DNA from: an uncultured Aquabacterium sp.
Lineage (GTDB): Bacteria > Pseudomonadota > Gammaproteobacteria > Burkholderiales > Burkholderiaceae_C
NCBI RefSeq assembly: GCF_947366995.1
Contig: NZ_CANBCC010000032.1
Coordinates: 1-42,363 of the forward strand
Direction: 5' to 3'
DNA length: 42,363 nucleotides
Every line of letters begins with the position of its first letter. The stretch's first letter is position 1. This document shows positions 9,013 through 17,004 of this stretch, piece by piece. Both the position numbers and the translations under genes were made by a program. The notes beneath the pieces are model-generated. The model saw only the letters and a program-made list of their open reading frames with translations. It was not told the DNA's origin and searched no databases.

Positions 9013-9333
9013 TCAGCTTCTGCGCCAGCCGGCCCACAGGCGCCACGTGCGGGGGCGCCACGCCAGGCCCAGCGTCACGACCACGGCGGCCACGGTGAGC
9101 CACATCACCCACACCAGCACCGCCATCGAAGGGTGATCGCGCTGCAGGCAGGCCACCAGGGCGCCCCCCAGCGCCGCTGCCCCCAGCACCCGCAGGCGGC
9201 GCTGCGTGCCTGGCTCAGGTTCTGAGCGGGTGTCTTGTACCTGCTGCCAGTGCACCGGCATGGCCAGGGCCAGCCACACCATGCCAGCGTGGGCCAGCAA
9301 GGGCGCCATCAAAGTGTTGAGCCAGTCAGACAT
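9013..9333 (-). CDS. DUF3325-type small membrane protein
   Basis: 106 aa with three hydrophobic segments (about 7-26, 47-62, 67-90). The start MSDWLNTLMAPLLAHAGMVWLALAM and the position directly after a PepSY protein match the DUF3325 family found in siderophore-uptake loci. It overlaps the PepSY gene by 8 nt, so the two are translationally coupled. The molecular role is unknown. By context it belongs with iron-siderophore handling at the inner membrane. Family assignment is from memory of gene order and pattern. Confidence 0.7.
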   Translation of the reverse strand: MSDWLNTLMAPLLAHAGMVWLALAMPVHWQQVQDTRSEPEPGTQRRLRVLGAAALGGALVACLQRDHPSMAVLVWVMWLTVAAVVVTLGLAWRPRTWRLWAGWRRS

Positions 9334-11023
9334 GGGCGACCTCCTGTGCGCGCGGCGTGCCCGGCGCGTTCTGCACCACGGGCTGAACGCGGCCCAGCTT
9401 GCGTCGCACCGCCAGGGCCAGCAGGGCCGTGGCCAGCAGGCTCAGGTCCACTCCGGCCACCGGCCAGTTGGCAGCGGGCATGGTCACGCCCAGGTGGGCG
9501 CCCGTGCTCCAGCCGTTCGCCACCACGGCCGCCACGGCCACCAGCGCCACGGCCAGGCACTGCTCGCGCCAGGCCGGTGAGCGCAGGCCGCGCGACACCG
9601 GCGCGTTGCGCCAGCCCGCATGCACCAGGCTCAGCAGCCAGATCCCCCAGAACGCGCGCATCTGCCAATCGGCTGCACCGCTGAGGTCTGCGGGCAGCAG
9701 GCGGTTCACCAGCAGCATGCCGGTGGTGGCCAGCAGCATGCCCGTCACGGTGGTCACGGCCAGCGCGTCGACCACGCGCGCACCGGCCGATCCCTGGCGC
9801 GCGTGCTGCTGCTTGCGCTTTTCCACGAAGAACACGAAGCCGGTGCCGATGCACAGGCAGCCCAGCAGGCCGCCCACCACATACAGCCAGCGCAGCAGCC
9901 AGTGTTCGAAGTGCTGCAGGTGCAGGCCCGAGAGGAACTGGTGCACGGCTGACGCGGGCGCCCGGGGTGGGTCTTCGTACAGCACGCGGCCGGTGCTGGC
10001 CTGGAAGTGGATGCCTTCGCCCACCAGGGCCACACGGTCGCTGCCCGCGCGGTAGACGCTGACGTAGCCGTTGGCATCGCCGATGTGGTGCAGCTTCAGA
10101 AAGCCCACTTGGCCGGGCATGTCGCGCTCGGCCCAGCGGCGGCGCGCTTCGGCCACCATGGCATCGACCGAGGCGAGCGGTGCGGCCACCCCGGCGCGTT
10201 CGTGCGGCAGGCCCGTGCGCGTTGCTTCCAGCACGGCGTGCTGATCGTGCAGCGGCTTGAGCACGGTGTGGCCCAGCGGCAGGTAGATCGAGGCCGCGAA
10301 GATCACCAGCCCCGTGAAGGCGAAGAAGAAGTGGAAGGGCAGGGCCAGCACGCCGGTCAGGTTGTGCAGGTCGAGCGTGCTGCGCTGCAGGTGCTTGCGC
10401 GGCCGGAAGGTGAAGAACTCGCGGAACAGCCGCCGGTGGATCACCACCCCGCTGACCAGCGCCGCCAGCATGATGAAGGCGGCGAGGCCCACCACGAAGT
10501 AGCCGATGTTCTTCCACTTGAGGTGCAGGCTGTAGTGCAGCGGGTAGAAGAAGGCGCTGCCCACTTTCAGCTGGTCGTCTTTCAGGATCTGGCCGGTGCG
10601 GGGGTCCACCGTCACGCGGTTGTGGATGTGGTTGTGCGCCGCCGGGTCCTTGGGCAGGGGCACGGCGAAATCGGCGCCGACCAGCAGGACCGGGTCACGG
10701 TGGGTGGTGTAGGCCCAGAACTCGTCGATGGGCAGCGCTTCGCGTGGCGTCATCGGGCCCTTCGCAGCATCGTGCAGCACCGGCATCTTGGCCGCGTACT
10801 CGACGGGCGACGGCTCCAGCCTGTCCATCAGCGGCCGCAGCATGTGGTCGAACGACGGCATGGGCTGCGGCGCAAAACGCGTCTGCGGAATGGCCCAGCG
10901 GTCGATCTCGCGGTCGAACACCGAGAGCGAGCCAAAGAAGAACACCACCATGAGCACGAAGCCGAGCACGAGCCCGAACCACGTGTGCATCCAGGCCATG
11001 GCCTGACGGAAAGTCCAGTTCAT
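9326..11023 (-). CDS. PepSY-associated transmembrane protein (siderophore-linked)
   Basis: 565 aa. The N-terminus (FRQAMAWMHTWFGLVLGFVLMVVFFFG, then DREIDRW) is the hallmark of the PepSY_TM family. Further transmembrane helices lie around 180-205, 230-250 and 375-400, and there are more towards the C-terminus, with large periplasmic PepSY-type loops between them. Members near TonB-dependent receptors are thought to reduce or release iron from ferri-siderophores at the inner membrane. It is the middle gene of a minus-strand operon DUF3649 - PepSY - DUF3325, 13 nt after the first gene, and is probably under the Fur box at 11429-11447. Confidence 0.88.
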   Translation of the reverse strand: MNWTFRQAMAWMHTWFGLVLGFVLMVVFFFGSLSVFDREIDRWAIPQTRFAPQPMPSFDHMLRPLMDRLEPSPVEYAAKMPVLHDAAKGPMTPREALPIDEFWAYTTHRDPVLLVGADFAVPLPKDPAAHNHIHNRVTVDPRTGQILKDDQLKVGSAFFYPLHYSLHLKWKNIGYFVVGLAAFIMLAALVSGVVIHRRLFREFFTFRPRKHLQRSTLDLHNLTGVLALPFHFFFAFTGLVIFAASIYLPLGHTVLKPLHDQHAVLEATRTGLPHERAGVAAPLASVDAMVAEARRRWAERDMPGQVGFLKLHHIGDANGYVSVYRAGSDRVALVGEGIHFQASTGRVLYEDPPRAPASAVHQFLSGLHLQHFEHWLLRWLYVVGGLLGCLCIGTGFVFFVEKRKQQHARQGSAGARVVDALAVTTVTGMLLATTGMLLVNRLLPADLSGAADWQMRAFWGIWLLSLVHAGWRNAPVSRGLRSPAWREQCLAVALVAVAAVVANGWSTGAHLGVTMPAANWPVAGVDLSLLATALLALAVRRKLGRVQPVVQNAPGTPRAQEVAHV

Positions 11024-11036
11024 TGCAGGGCTCCTT

Positions 11037-11351
11037 TCAGCTCATCAGCACGCGCTGCCACAGCAGGGAGGCCGCCATCGAGGCCGCCCCCCCACCACCG
11101 AGCACCCACCACACGCGGCTCAGGCGCGGCGCGGCGAAGGCCCACAGAAAGGCAACGAGGTAGACCAGGAAGGCGGCGATCAGCACGCCGTGCTCGGCTT
11201 CGTGAAAGCCGATGCCAGCGGCGACCAGCGCCACCACGGCCAACGCCGAAACGCCCCACGTGAAGGCGTACGCCCCGAGCACGCTCAGAACGATGCGGTG
11301 GAACCAGCGCCATCGGGGCGCTTGCGAGGGGGCGTGGGTCAGGGTGGACAT
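11037..11351 (-). CDS. DUF3649-type iron-uptake membrane protein
   Basis: 104 aa from the ATG at 11351. Upstream in-frame starts exist but would run into the promoter and Fur-box region, so I prefer this one, although no strong ribosome site is seen. Three hydrophobic helices are visible. The GAYAFTWGVSALAVVAL segment fits DUF3649, a family usually encoded between a siderophore receptor and a PepSY protein. It is the first gene of the minus-strand operon and is divergent from the TonB-dependent receptor. The biochemical function is unknown. Confidence 0.65.
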   Translation of the reverse strand: MSTLTHAPSQAPRWRWFHRIVLSVLGAYAFTWGVSALAVVALVAAGIGFHEAEHGVLIAAFLVYLVAFLWAFAAPRLSRVWWVLGGGGAASMAASLLWQRVLMS

Positions 11352-11428
11352 GGTTGTGGCGAGTGGGCGACGGAGGGCGGTGCACATCGTTACCGGGCCG
11401 GTCGACATGCTTCGAGATGAGATTATAG

Positions 11429-11447
11429 AATGCGAATCAATCTCATT
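11429..11447 (+). promoter_or_regulatory. Fur box between the receptor and the DUF3649 operon
   Basis: AATGCGAATCAATCTCATT is a 19-bp near-palindrome: seven of nine positions pair between the half sites. It is close to the GATAATGATAATCATTATC Fur consensus. It sits 25 nt before the receptor start and about 78 nt before the divergent DUF3649 start. A TATAGAAT element just before it could be the -10 of the receptor promoter, so Fur binding would occlude it. This predicts iron-repressed expression in one or both directions. Confidence 0.75.
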
Positions 11448-11472
11448 AGCGTTACATAGATATACCTTTGCC

Positions 11473-13572
11473 ATGCGTTGTCACCCTCCTTCTCCGCTCT
11501 TTCTGGCCGCCCTGCTGGCCTGTTCTGCAACCGCCTTCGCGGCCGACGCCGAGGTCTCTGCACCCGCGGCCGGTGGAGCCCTGCCCGAGGTGCGCGTCAA
11601 GGCCAGCAAGGCGGCCAAGGCCGACCCGCTGGTGACCCAGACGCGCGCCGCCACCGTGGGCAAGAGCCCGGTCAGCGTGTACGAGACACCGTTCTCGATG
11701 GAAGTCATCGACGTCGCCCAGATCCGCGAGACGGGCGCGCGCAGCGTGGAAGACGCGCTGCTCTACAGCGCCGGGGTGCAGGCCGGCCGCTATGGCTTCG
11801 ATACCCGGGGCGACTGGGCGGCCATCCGCGGCCTGTCGCCAGCGGCCTACGTCGACGGGCTGCGCGGCATCTACGGCTACTACAACAACGTGCGCCCCGA
11901 CATCTACACGCTGGAGCGTGTGGAAGTCCTCAAGGGCCCGTCTTCGGTGCTGTACGGCCAGGCCGAACTGGGTGGCATCGTGAACGTGGTCAGCAAGCGG
12001 CCGCAAGCCACACCGCGCCGTGAGATCGAGGTGCAGGTCGGCAGCCACAACCGCAAGCAGGTGGCCACCGACCTGACGGGGCCCCTGTCGGCCGATGGCC
12101 AGTGGCTGTATCGCCTGGTGGCCTTGAAGCGCGACAGCGACACGCAGGTGGACCACGTGGCCGACGACGCGGTGGTGCTGATGCCCTCTGTGACGTGGCA
12201 GCCGCGCGCCGGCACGAGCATCACGGCGCTGTACACCCACCAGCAATACAAGGGGCAGGTGTCATCTCAGTTCCTGCCCTCGAAGGGCACGATCGACCCG
12301 GCGCCGCTGGGCCGTCTGTCGAGCAGCACCTTCGTGGGCGAGCCCGGCTGGGATCGCTACGACACGCGCAAGAACGAGTTCACGCTGCTGCTCGACCAGC
12401 AACTGAACGACGACTGGCGCACCTCGGCCACGCTGCGCAAGACGCACTCGGCCAGCGTGACCCGCGAGCACTGGGCCACCGTGGGGGCTGTGCCCACCGA
12501 TGCGGGCGACATCACCCGCACCATCTACACCACCGACCGCAAGACGGAGGTCTTTGCGGGCGACGTGCGCCTGGAGGGCAAGCTGACGCTGGGCCCGACG
12601 CGCCACCATGTGGCGGTGGGCCTCGACCACCAGCACGCGCGCTGGGATGAATACAACTACAGCTACGGTGCGGGCACCAACATCAACCTTTACAACCCGG
12701 TCTATGGCAGCGTGAGAACGTCGGCGCTGACCTGGAGCGACCGCCCGGACAGCAAGCTGATCCAGACCGGCCTCTATGCCACCGACCACATCAGCTGGGG
12801 CCCGTGGGTGGCCTCGGCCGCCTTGCGGCGTGACCACGCGCGCAACGTCACGGTGGCCGTCAGCGGTGCGGAAACCACCGTGCACAACCAGGCCACCACG
12901 GGCCGGCTGGGCCTGATGTACAAGCTGCCGATGGGCGTGTCGCCCTATGTCAGTTACTCGGAAGCCTTCGTGCCCAACCTCGGCACCGATGGCACGTCGA
13001 GCGCGAGCTTCCTCAAGCCGACCGAAGGCGAGCAGAAGGAAGCGGGCCTGAAGTACCTGTCCGACTCCGGCCAGACCTCGGTCAACCTCGCGTGGTTCGA
13101 CATCAAGGAAACGAACCGCGTGGTTCAGGGCAGCACGCCCGGCGGCGTCGAGCAGACGGGCGCCGCGACCAAGGGCTGGGAAGTGGAGGTACGCCACCGC
13201 ATGAACGCGCTTGAGTTGTCGGCCAACTACACCGACATGAAGGCCGTGAACGACCAGACCGGTCTGCGGCTGGCCTCGGTGGCCGAGCGCAGCGCCTCCA
13301 CCTGGGCGCAGTACCGCCTGCCGGGCGGCTGGCGTGTGGGCGCGGGCGTGCGCCATACCGGTTCCGTCACCGGCGCCAATGGCCAGCCGCTGCTGGACAC
13401 GGTCAACCTGGTGGACGCGATGGTGGGCTACGTCACCGGCCCCTGGGACTTCCGCTTCGACGTGAAGAACCTGGCCGACAAGACCTATCTGTCGTGGTGC
13501 CGCGGCCTCGGCCAGGACTGCGGCTACGGCGCACGCCTCAATGCAGCGTTGACGGCCCGTTACACGTTCTGA
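11473..13572 (+). CDS. TonB-dependent siderophore receptor
   Basis: 699 aa from the ATG at 11473. Longer in-frame starts would lie across the Fur box and are rejected. A signal peptide ends about residue 23 (ATAFAADA), and a TonB-box-like LPEVRVKAS follows. The plug domain includes ETPFSMEVIDVAQIRE, AYVDGLRGIYGYYNNVRPD and LERVEVLKGPSSVLYGQAELGGIVNVVSKRP, typical of FhuE/FoxA-like ferri-siderophore receptors. The C-terminal beta-barrel ends in Phe (ARYTF), the outer-membrane sorting signal. It is divergent from DUF3649/PepSY/DUF3325 with a Fur box between. The siderophore cannot be told from sequence, and no siderophore synthesis genes are present. Confidence 0.95.
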   Translation: MRCHPPSPLFLAALLACSATAFAADAEVSAPAAGGALPEVRVKASKAAKADPLVTQTRAATVGKSPVSVYETPFSMEVIDVAQIRETGARSVEDALLYSAGVQAGRYGFDTRGDWAAIRGLSPAAYVDGLRGIYGYYNNVRPDIYTLERVEVLKGPSSVLYGQAELGGIVNVVSKRPQATPRREIEVQVGSHNRKQVATDLTGPLSADGQWLYRLVALKRDSDTQVDHVADDAVVLMPSVTWQPRAGTSITALYTHQQYKGQVSSQFLPSKGTIDPAPLGRLSSSTFVGEPGWDRYDTRKNEFTLLLDQQLNDDWRTSATLRKTHSASVTREHWATVGAVPTDAGDITRTIYTTDRKTEVFAGDVRLEGKLTLGPTRHHVAVGLDHQHARWDEYNYSYGAGTNINLYNPVYGSVRTSALTWSDRPDSKLIQTGLYATDHISWGPWVASAALRRDHARNVTVAVSGAETTVHNQATTGRLGLMYKLPMGVSPYVSYSEAFVPNLGTDGTSSASFLKPTEGEQKEAGLKYLSDSGQTSVNLAWFDIKETNRVVQGSTPGGVEQTGAATKGWEVEVRHRMNALELSANYTDMKAVNDQTGLRLASVAERSASTWAQYRLPGGWRVGAGVRHTGSVTGANGQPLLDTVNLVDAMVGYVTGPWDFRFDVKNLADKTYLSWCRGLGQDCGYGARLNAALTARYTF

Positions 13573-13599
13573 GGTCGGTGACGGGCTATCCTCGGGCCC

Positions 13600-14757
13600 A
13601 TGCCTGACACGCCCGTCTCCATTGCCTCACGCCTGCCGCAGGTCGGCACCACCATCTTCACGGTGATGTCGGCGCTGGCCCAGCAGCACGGTGCCCTCAA
13701 CCTGTCACAGGGCTTCCCCGATTTCGACGCGCCGGCCGACCTGCTGGCGTTGCTTGACGAGGCCACCCGCGCAGGCCACAACCAGTACGCCCCGATGGCC
13801 GGCATGCCGGTGCTGCGCGAGGCCATCGCCGAGAAGGTGCAGGCGCTGTACGGCGCCACTTACGACGTCGACACCGAGATCACGGTGACGGCAGGCGCGA
13901 CACAGGGCCTCTTCACGGCGATTGCCGCGCTGGTGCATCCGGGCGACGAGGTCATCGTCTTCACGCCGGTCTACGACAGCTATGCCCCGAGCGTCGAGCT
14001 GCAGGGCGGCAAGGTGGTGTACGCCACACTGAACCAGCCCGACTGGCGCCCCGATTGGGATGAAGTGGCCCGCCTCATCACGCCGCGCACGCGGATGGTG
14101 ATCGTCAACACCCCGCACAACCCGACCGGCAGCGTCTGGACGGCCGACGACATGACCCGGCTGGAGGCGCTGCTCAAGGGCACCGACATCGTCGTGCTCA
14201 GCGACGAGGTCTACGAGCACATGGTGTTCGACCAGGCGCGCCACGAAAGCGTGCTGCGCTACCCCGGCCTCGCCGAGCGCAGCGTGGTGGTCTCGAGCTT
14301 TGGCAAGACCTACCACATCACCGGTTGGAAGGTGGCTTACTGCGTGGCGCCCCGCGCGTTGATGGCCGAGTTCCGCAAGGCGCACCAGTTCATCGTTTTC
14401 ACCGTGCACGCGCCCAGCCAGGTGGCGCTGGCCACGTTCATGAAGCGGCCAGGGTGGTACGAGCAGCTCAAGGCGCTGTACCAGGGCAAGCGCGACATCT
14501 TCCGGCAGGCGCTGTCCGGCTCACGTTTTGAGCTTCTGCCATGCCAGGGCACCTACTTCCAGTGTGTGCGCTACAGCGCCATCAGCGATGAAGGTGACCG
14601 CGCCTTTGTCGAGCGCCTGGTCACCGAACACGGCGTGGCCGCCATCCCGGTGTCGGCCTTCTACCCCGATGGCCGAGACGAGGGCGTGATCCGCTTCTGC
14701 TTTGCCAAATCGGCCGCCACGCTGGAGAAGGCGCTCGAGCGCCTGATCCGCCTGTGA
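13600..14757 (+). CDS. ybdL: PLP-dependent methionine aminotransferase, YbdL-like
   Basis: 385 aa, the same length as YbdL-type fold-I aminotransferases. Landmarks are LSQGFPDF near the N-terminus (substrate loop), the NTPHNPTGSVW motif, LSDEVYEHMVF (Asp to PLP nitrogen, Tyr to O3'), the Schiff-base lysine Lys236 in SSFGKTYHITGWKVAYC, and the C-terminal Arg in VIRFCFAKS that binds the substrate carboxylate. YbdL prefers methionine and aromatic amino acids, so substrate preference here is inferred from family. The gene starts 27 nt after the receptor stop and converges with the isochorismatase-like gene with four bases between stops. Confidence 0.88.
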   Translation: MPDTPVSIASRLPQVGTTIFTVMSALAQQHGALNLSQGFPDFDAPADLLALLDEATRAGHNQYAPMAGMPVLREAIAEKVQALYGATYDVDTEITVTAGATQGLFTAIAALVHPGDEVIVFTPVYDSYAPSVELQGGKVVYATLNQPDWRPDWDEVARLITPRTRMVIVNTPHNPTGSVWTADDMTRLEALLKGTDIVVLSDEVYEHMVFDQARHESVLRYPGLAERSVVVSSFGKTYHITGWKVAYCVAPRALMAEFRKAHQFIVFTVHAPSQVALATFMKRPGWYEQLKALYQGKRDIFRQALSGSRFELLPCQGTYFQCVRYSAISDEGDRAFVERLVTEHGVAAIPVSAFYPDGRDEGVIRFCFAKSAATLEKALERLIRL

Positions 14758-14761
14758 CCCT

Positions 14762-15316
14762 TCAGCCGCGTTTGATGCGCGGCAGCACCTGCCGGAACGC
14801 GGGGTGATCGGCGCATGCCAGCCATTCGAACAGCACCATCTCGGTGTTCACGATGGCTGCGCCAGCGGCCTGCATGCGTTGAAGCGCAAGCACCTTGTCT
14901 GGCTCATGTCGTGAACCAGCTGCATCGGCCACCACGAAAACGCGATGGCCGGCCTCCAGCAAGCCGAGCACGGTCTGCAGCACGCACACATGCGCTTCGG
15001 CACCGACCACCACGACCTGGTGGCGCCCCATGGCGCGCGCAGCATCCAGAAATCCCGGCTCGCGCGCACAGCTGAAATGCCGCTTGAACACGAAGCTCGC
15101 GCCGGCGGCTTCGGCCGCATCCCGCACGGAGGGCACCGAGCCGCCCAGCTTGTCGACGCAGTGCTCTGACACCATCACCGGCACGCCCAGGTCGGCCGCG
15201 CTGGCGATGAGGTCAAGCGCCCGCCCCACGATGGCATCGGCGCCGTGCACGGCAGGCATCAGGCGGGCCTGCAGGTCGACCACCAGCAACAGGGCATCGT
15301 CGGCACGGATCAGCAT
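14762..15316 (-). CDS. Isochorismatase-like cysteine hydrolase
   Basis: 184 aa. The catalytic triad of the family is visible: Asp14 (LLVVDLQARL), Lys78 (FVFKRHFSC) and Cys111 (GAEAHVCVLQT), with the cis-peptide-like VVVGAEAHV turn before the Cys. It resembles the YcaC/hydrolase branch rather than true isochorismatases, and lacks any carrier-protein domain. The substrate is unknown (amides or small aromatic compounds in relatives). It is the last gene of a minus-strand run MBL hydrolase - AlkB - this gene, with gaps of only about 20 nt, so the three are probably co-transcribed. Confidence 0.87.
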   Translation of the reverse strand: MLIRADDALLLVVDLQARLMPAVHGADAIVGRALDLIASAADLGVPVMVSEHCVDKLGGSVPSVRDAAEAAGASFVFKRHFSCAREPGFLDAARAMGRHQVVVVGAEAHVCVLQTVLGLLEAGHRVFVVADAAGSRHEPDKVLALQRMQAAGAAIVNTEMVLFEWLACADHPAFRQVLPRIKRG

Positions 15317-15334
15317 GAGGGCTCCGGAAGTGGC

Positions 15335-15943
15335 TCAGCCCCCAGCGTAACGCGTTCCGCGCCGCAACGTTCGGAAGGTGATGGACCAGCGCCAGTCGGG
15401 CACGGGCGGCAGGCTGTGCTGCCAGCCCCAACGTGCCTCCCCTTGCATCAGATAGACCGAGCCGGGCGCGAGCGTGAGGCGCAGCGTGTCGGCCCGACCG
15501 CCGGAGCCGGGTGGCCACGGCCGCCATCGCATCTCGGCCGCCGCACCCAGCGAAAGGCCGATGACGTCTTCGAAATCGGGCACATCGCGGTGCCAGCCGA
15601 GCGGGGCCCCGGGCGGGTAGGCGGCAAGCAGCGCATGGGCCAGATCCCGTGGCGGAATGCCGGCCCAGGCCGCGGCGCGGTCGCGCACCGGCTGCAAGGC
15701 GGGGATCAGGCCGGGCGCGGGCTGCAGCCGCAGCGTGTCGAAGTCAAAGCCGTGCCCGTAGCTCAGCACCCTGCGTCGTGCGACGTGGCCCTTGTAGCGC
15801 GCCGGGGCCAGTGGCAGGTGCTGCAGCAGCGTCACCAGTCGGCTGGCCTCGGCTGCGTCAAGCAGCCCTGGCTCGTAGCGCAGTCCGGGAGGCAGGCGGG
15901 CGGGCGCCGCGGGCAGGTCGGCGAAGAGGGCGAGCTGGTCCAT
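15335..15943 (-). CDS. alkB: AlkB-family 2-oxoglutarate/Fe(II) dioxygenase
   Basis: 202 aa. Iron ligands are visible as His118-x-Asp120 (GWHRDVPDF) and His176 (WQHSLPPV). Arg185 and Arg191 in RWSITFRTL would hold 2-oxoglutarate and the substrate base. Short AlkB homologues of this type repair N-alkylated bases by oxidative demethylation. There is no Ada or adaptive-response partner next to it. The N-terminus MDQLALFADLP contains a QLALF pentapeptide resembling the sliding-clamp binding motif. It lies in an operon between an MBL-fold hydrolase and an isochorismatase-like hydrolase. The gene symbol is used at family level only. Confidence 0.88.
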   Translation of the reverse strand: MDQLALFADLPAAPARLPPGLRYEPGLLDAAEASRLVTLLQHLPLAPARYKGHVARRRVLSYGHGFDFDTLRLQPAPGLIPALQPVRDRAAAWAGIPPRDLAHALLAAYPPGAPLGWHRDVPDFEDVIGLSLGAAAEMRWRPWPPGSGGRADTLRLTLAPGSVYLMQGEARWGWQHSLPPVPDWRWSITFRTLRRGTRYAGG

Positions 15944-15964
15944 GGGGCGCCAGGCGTGAGCCGG

Positions 15965-16852
15965 TCAGGCCGAGTCACGGGGGATCGGCACCTGCGGCAG
16001 GGCGCCGAGCGCGCGGCCACTGAGCCGTTCGAACTCCACTGGATCGTGCGAGCAGCACAGCGCCAGGCCGGTCGTATGCGCACCGTGCAGCGCCCGCAGC
16101 CGAGCCTGGTTGGCCAGCCGCAGGCCGCGGTCCTTCTCCATCAGCGTCTGGTACGCGCGCAGCCCGGGCGGGCACCAGGGGGCGAAGGTGTCCATCTCGC
16201 GGCGGTGAAAGTAGGCATCGCCCGCCAGCAGCAGCCACTGCCCGTCCGTCTGCACGGCCACACCGGCGTGGCCGTGCGTGTGGCCCGGCAGCGGCACCAG
16301 GGCGAGATCCGGCAAGGCATCGCCCAGGGGGTGCACGCGCTCGAACCCTTCCCACCGCTCCCCGCCCGAGGCCTCATGCAACACCCATCGCGCGCGGCTC
16401 GCACCCCACTGCGCGGGCCGGAAGCGCTGGCGGTCCAGCCAGGTGCGCTGCGCTTCGGCGTGCACGCACTCGCTGCGCATCATGTGCACCGTGGCGTTTG
16501 GAAAGTCGTCCAGCCCGCCGGCATGATCGAAATCCAGATGGGTGAGCACGATGTGCCGCACGTCCGACACGGCAAAGCCCAGACGCGCCACCTGCCGCAC
16601 GGCCGTCATCTCCTCGGCCAGGGCCGGTTTCAGCAAGGTCAGAAAGAAGCGGCTGAGCCGGGTGCGAGGCGCCTTCACATCACCCAGGCCGAAACCGGTG
16701 TCCACCAGCACCAGGCCGTCTTTCGTTTCGACCAGCAGGCAGTGGCAGCTGAGCTCGGCGCGCCCGATCACGGTGGGCAGGCGCTCGTCCATCAGCCGTC
16801 CGCCCAGCGGGCACGACGAGATGCAGTTGAGGTGGTGTACGCGGCAGCCCAT
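15965..16852 (-). CDS. MBL-fold metallo-hydrolase
   Basis: 295 aa. The metal-binding motif is THLDFDHAGGL (His105, Asp107, Asp109, His110), in which the second His of the usual HxHxDH is Asp. This pattern also occurs in intact members of this lactonase-like branch. Further ligands are PGHTHGHAGV, LLAGDAYF and the late CSHDPVEF. The N-terminus HHLNCISSCPLGG is a characteristic start for this subfamily, which supports the chosen ATG. The substrate is unknown. Quorum-signal lactone hydrolysis is one possibility but is not shown. It is the first gene of the MBL - AlkB - isochorismatase-like operon. Confidence 0.85.
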   Translation of the reverse strand: MGCRVHHLNCISSCPLGGRLMDERLPTVIGRAELSCHCLLVETKDGLVLVDTGFGLGDVKAPRTRLSRFFLTLLKPALAEEMTAVRQVARLGFAVSDVRHIVLTHLDFDHAGGLDDFPNATVHMMRSECVHAEAQRTWLDRQRFRPAQWGASRARWVLHEASGGERWEGFERVHPLGDALPDLALVPLPGHTHGHAGVAVQTDGQWLLLAGDAYFHRREMDTFAPWCPPGLRAYQTLMEKDRGLRLANQARLRALHGAHTTGLALCCSHDPVEFERLSGRALGALPQVPIPRDSA

Positions 16853-17004
16853 GCTGTGCCTCCCGGGGGTCCGTGTGCGACGTTTTGCCGCACCGGCAGT
16901 GCCGGCAAGGGCCGTTCCCGGCGCCGGGGCAGCGGTCTATCGTGGCAAGGGCCGCCACATCGCGCACAATCGAGGTTTCGCCCTCTGGCGCTGCCACCTG
17001 CTTC

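Noticed and set aside
10007-11263. Plus-strand frame of 418 codons opposite the PepSY gene
   Set aside because: Shadow of a clear membrane-protein gene. The translation is His/Val/Gln-rich without motifs.
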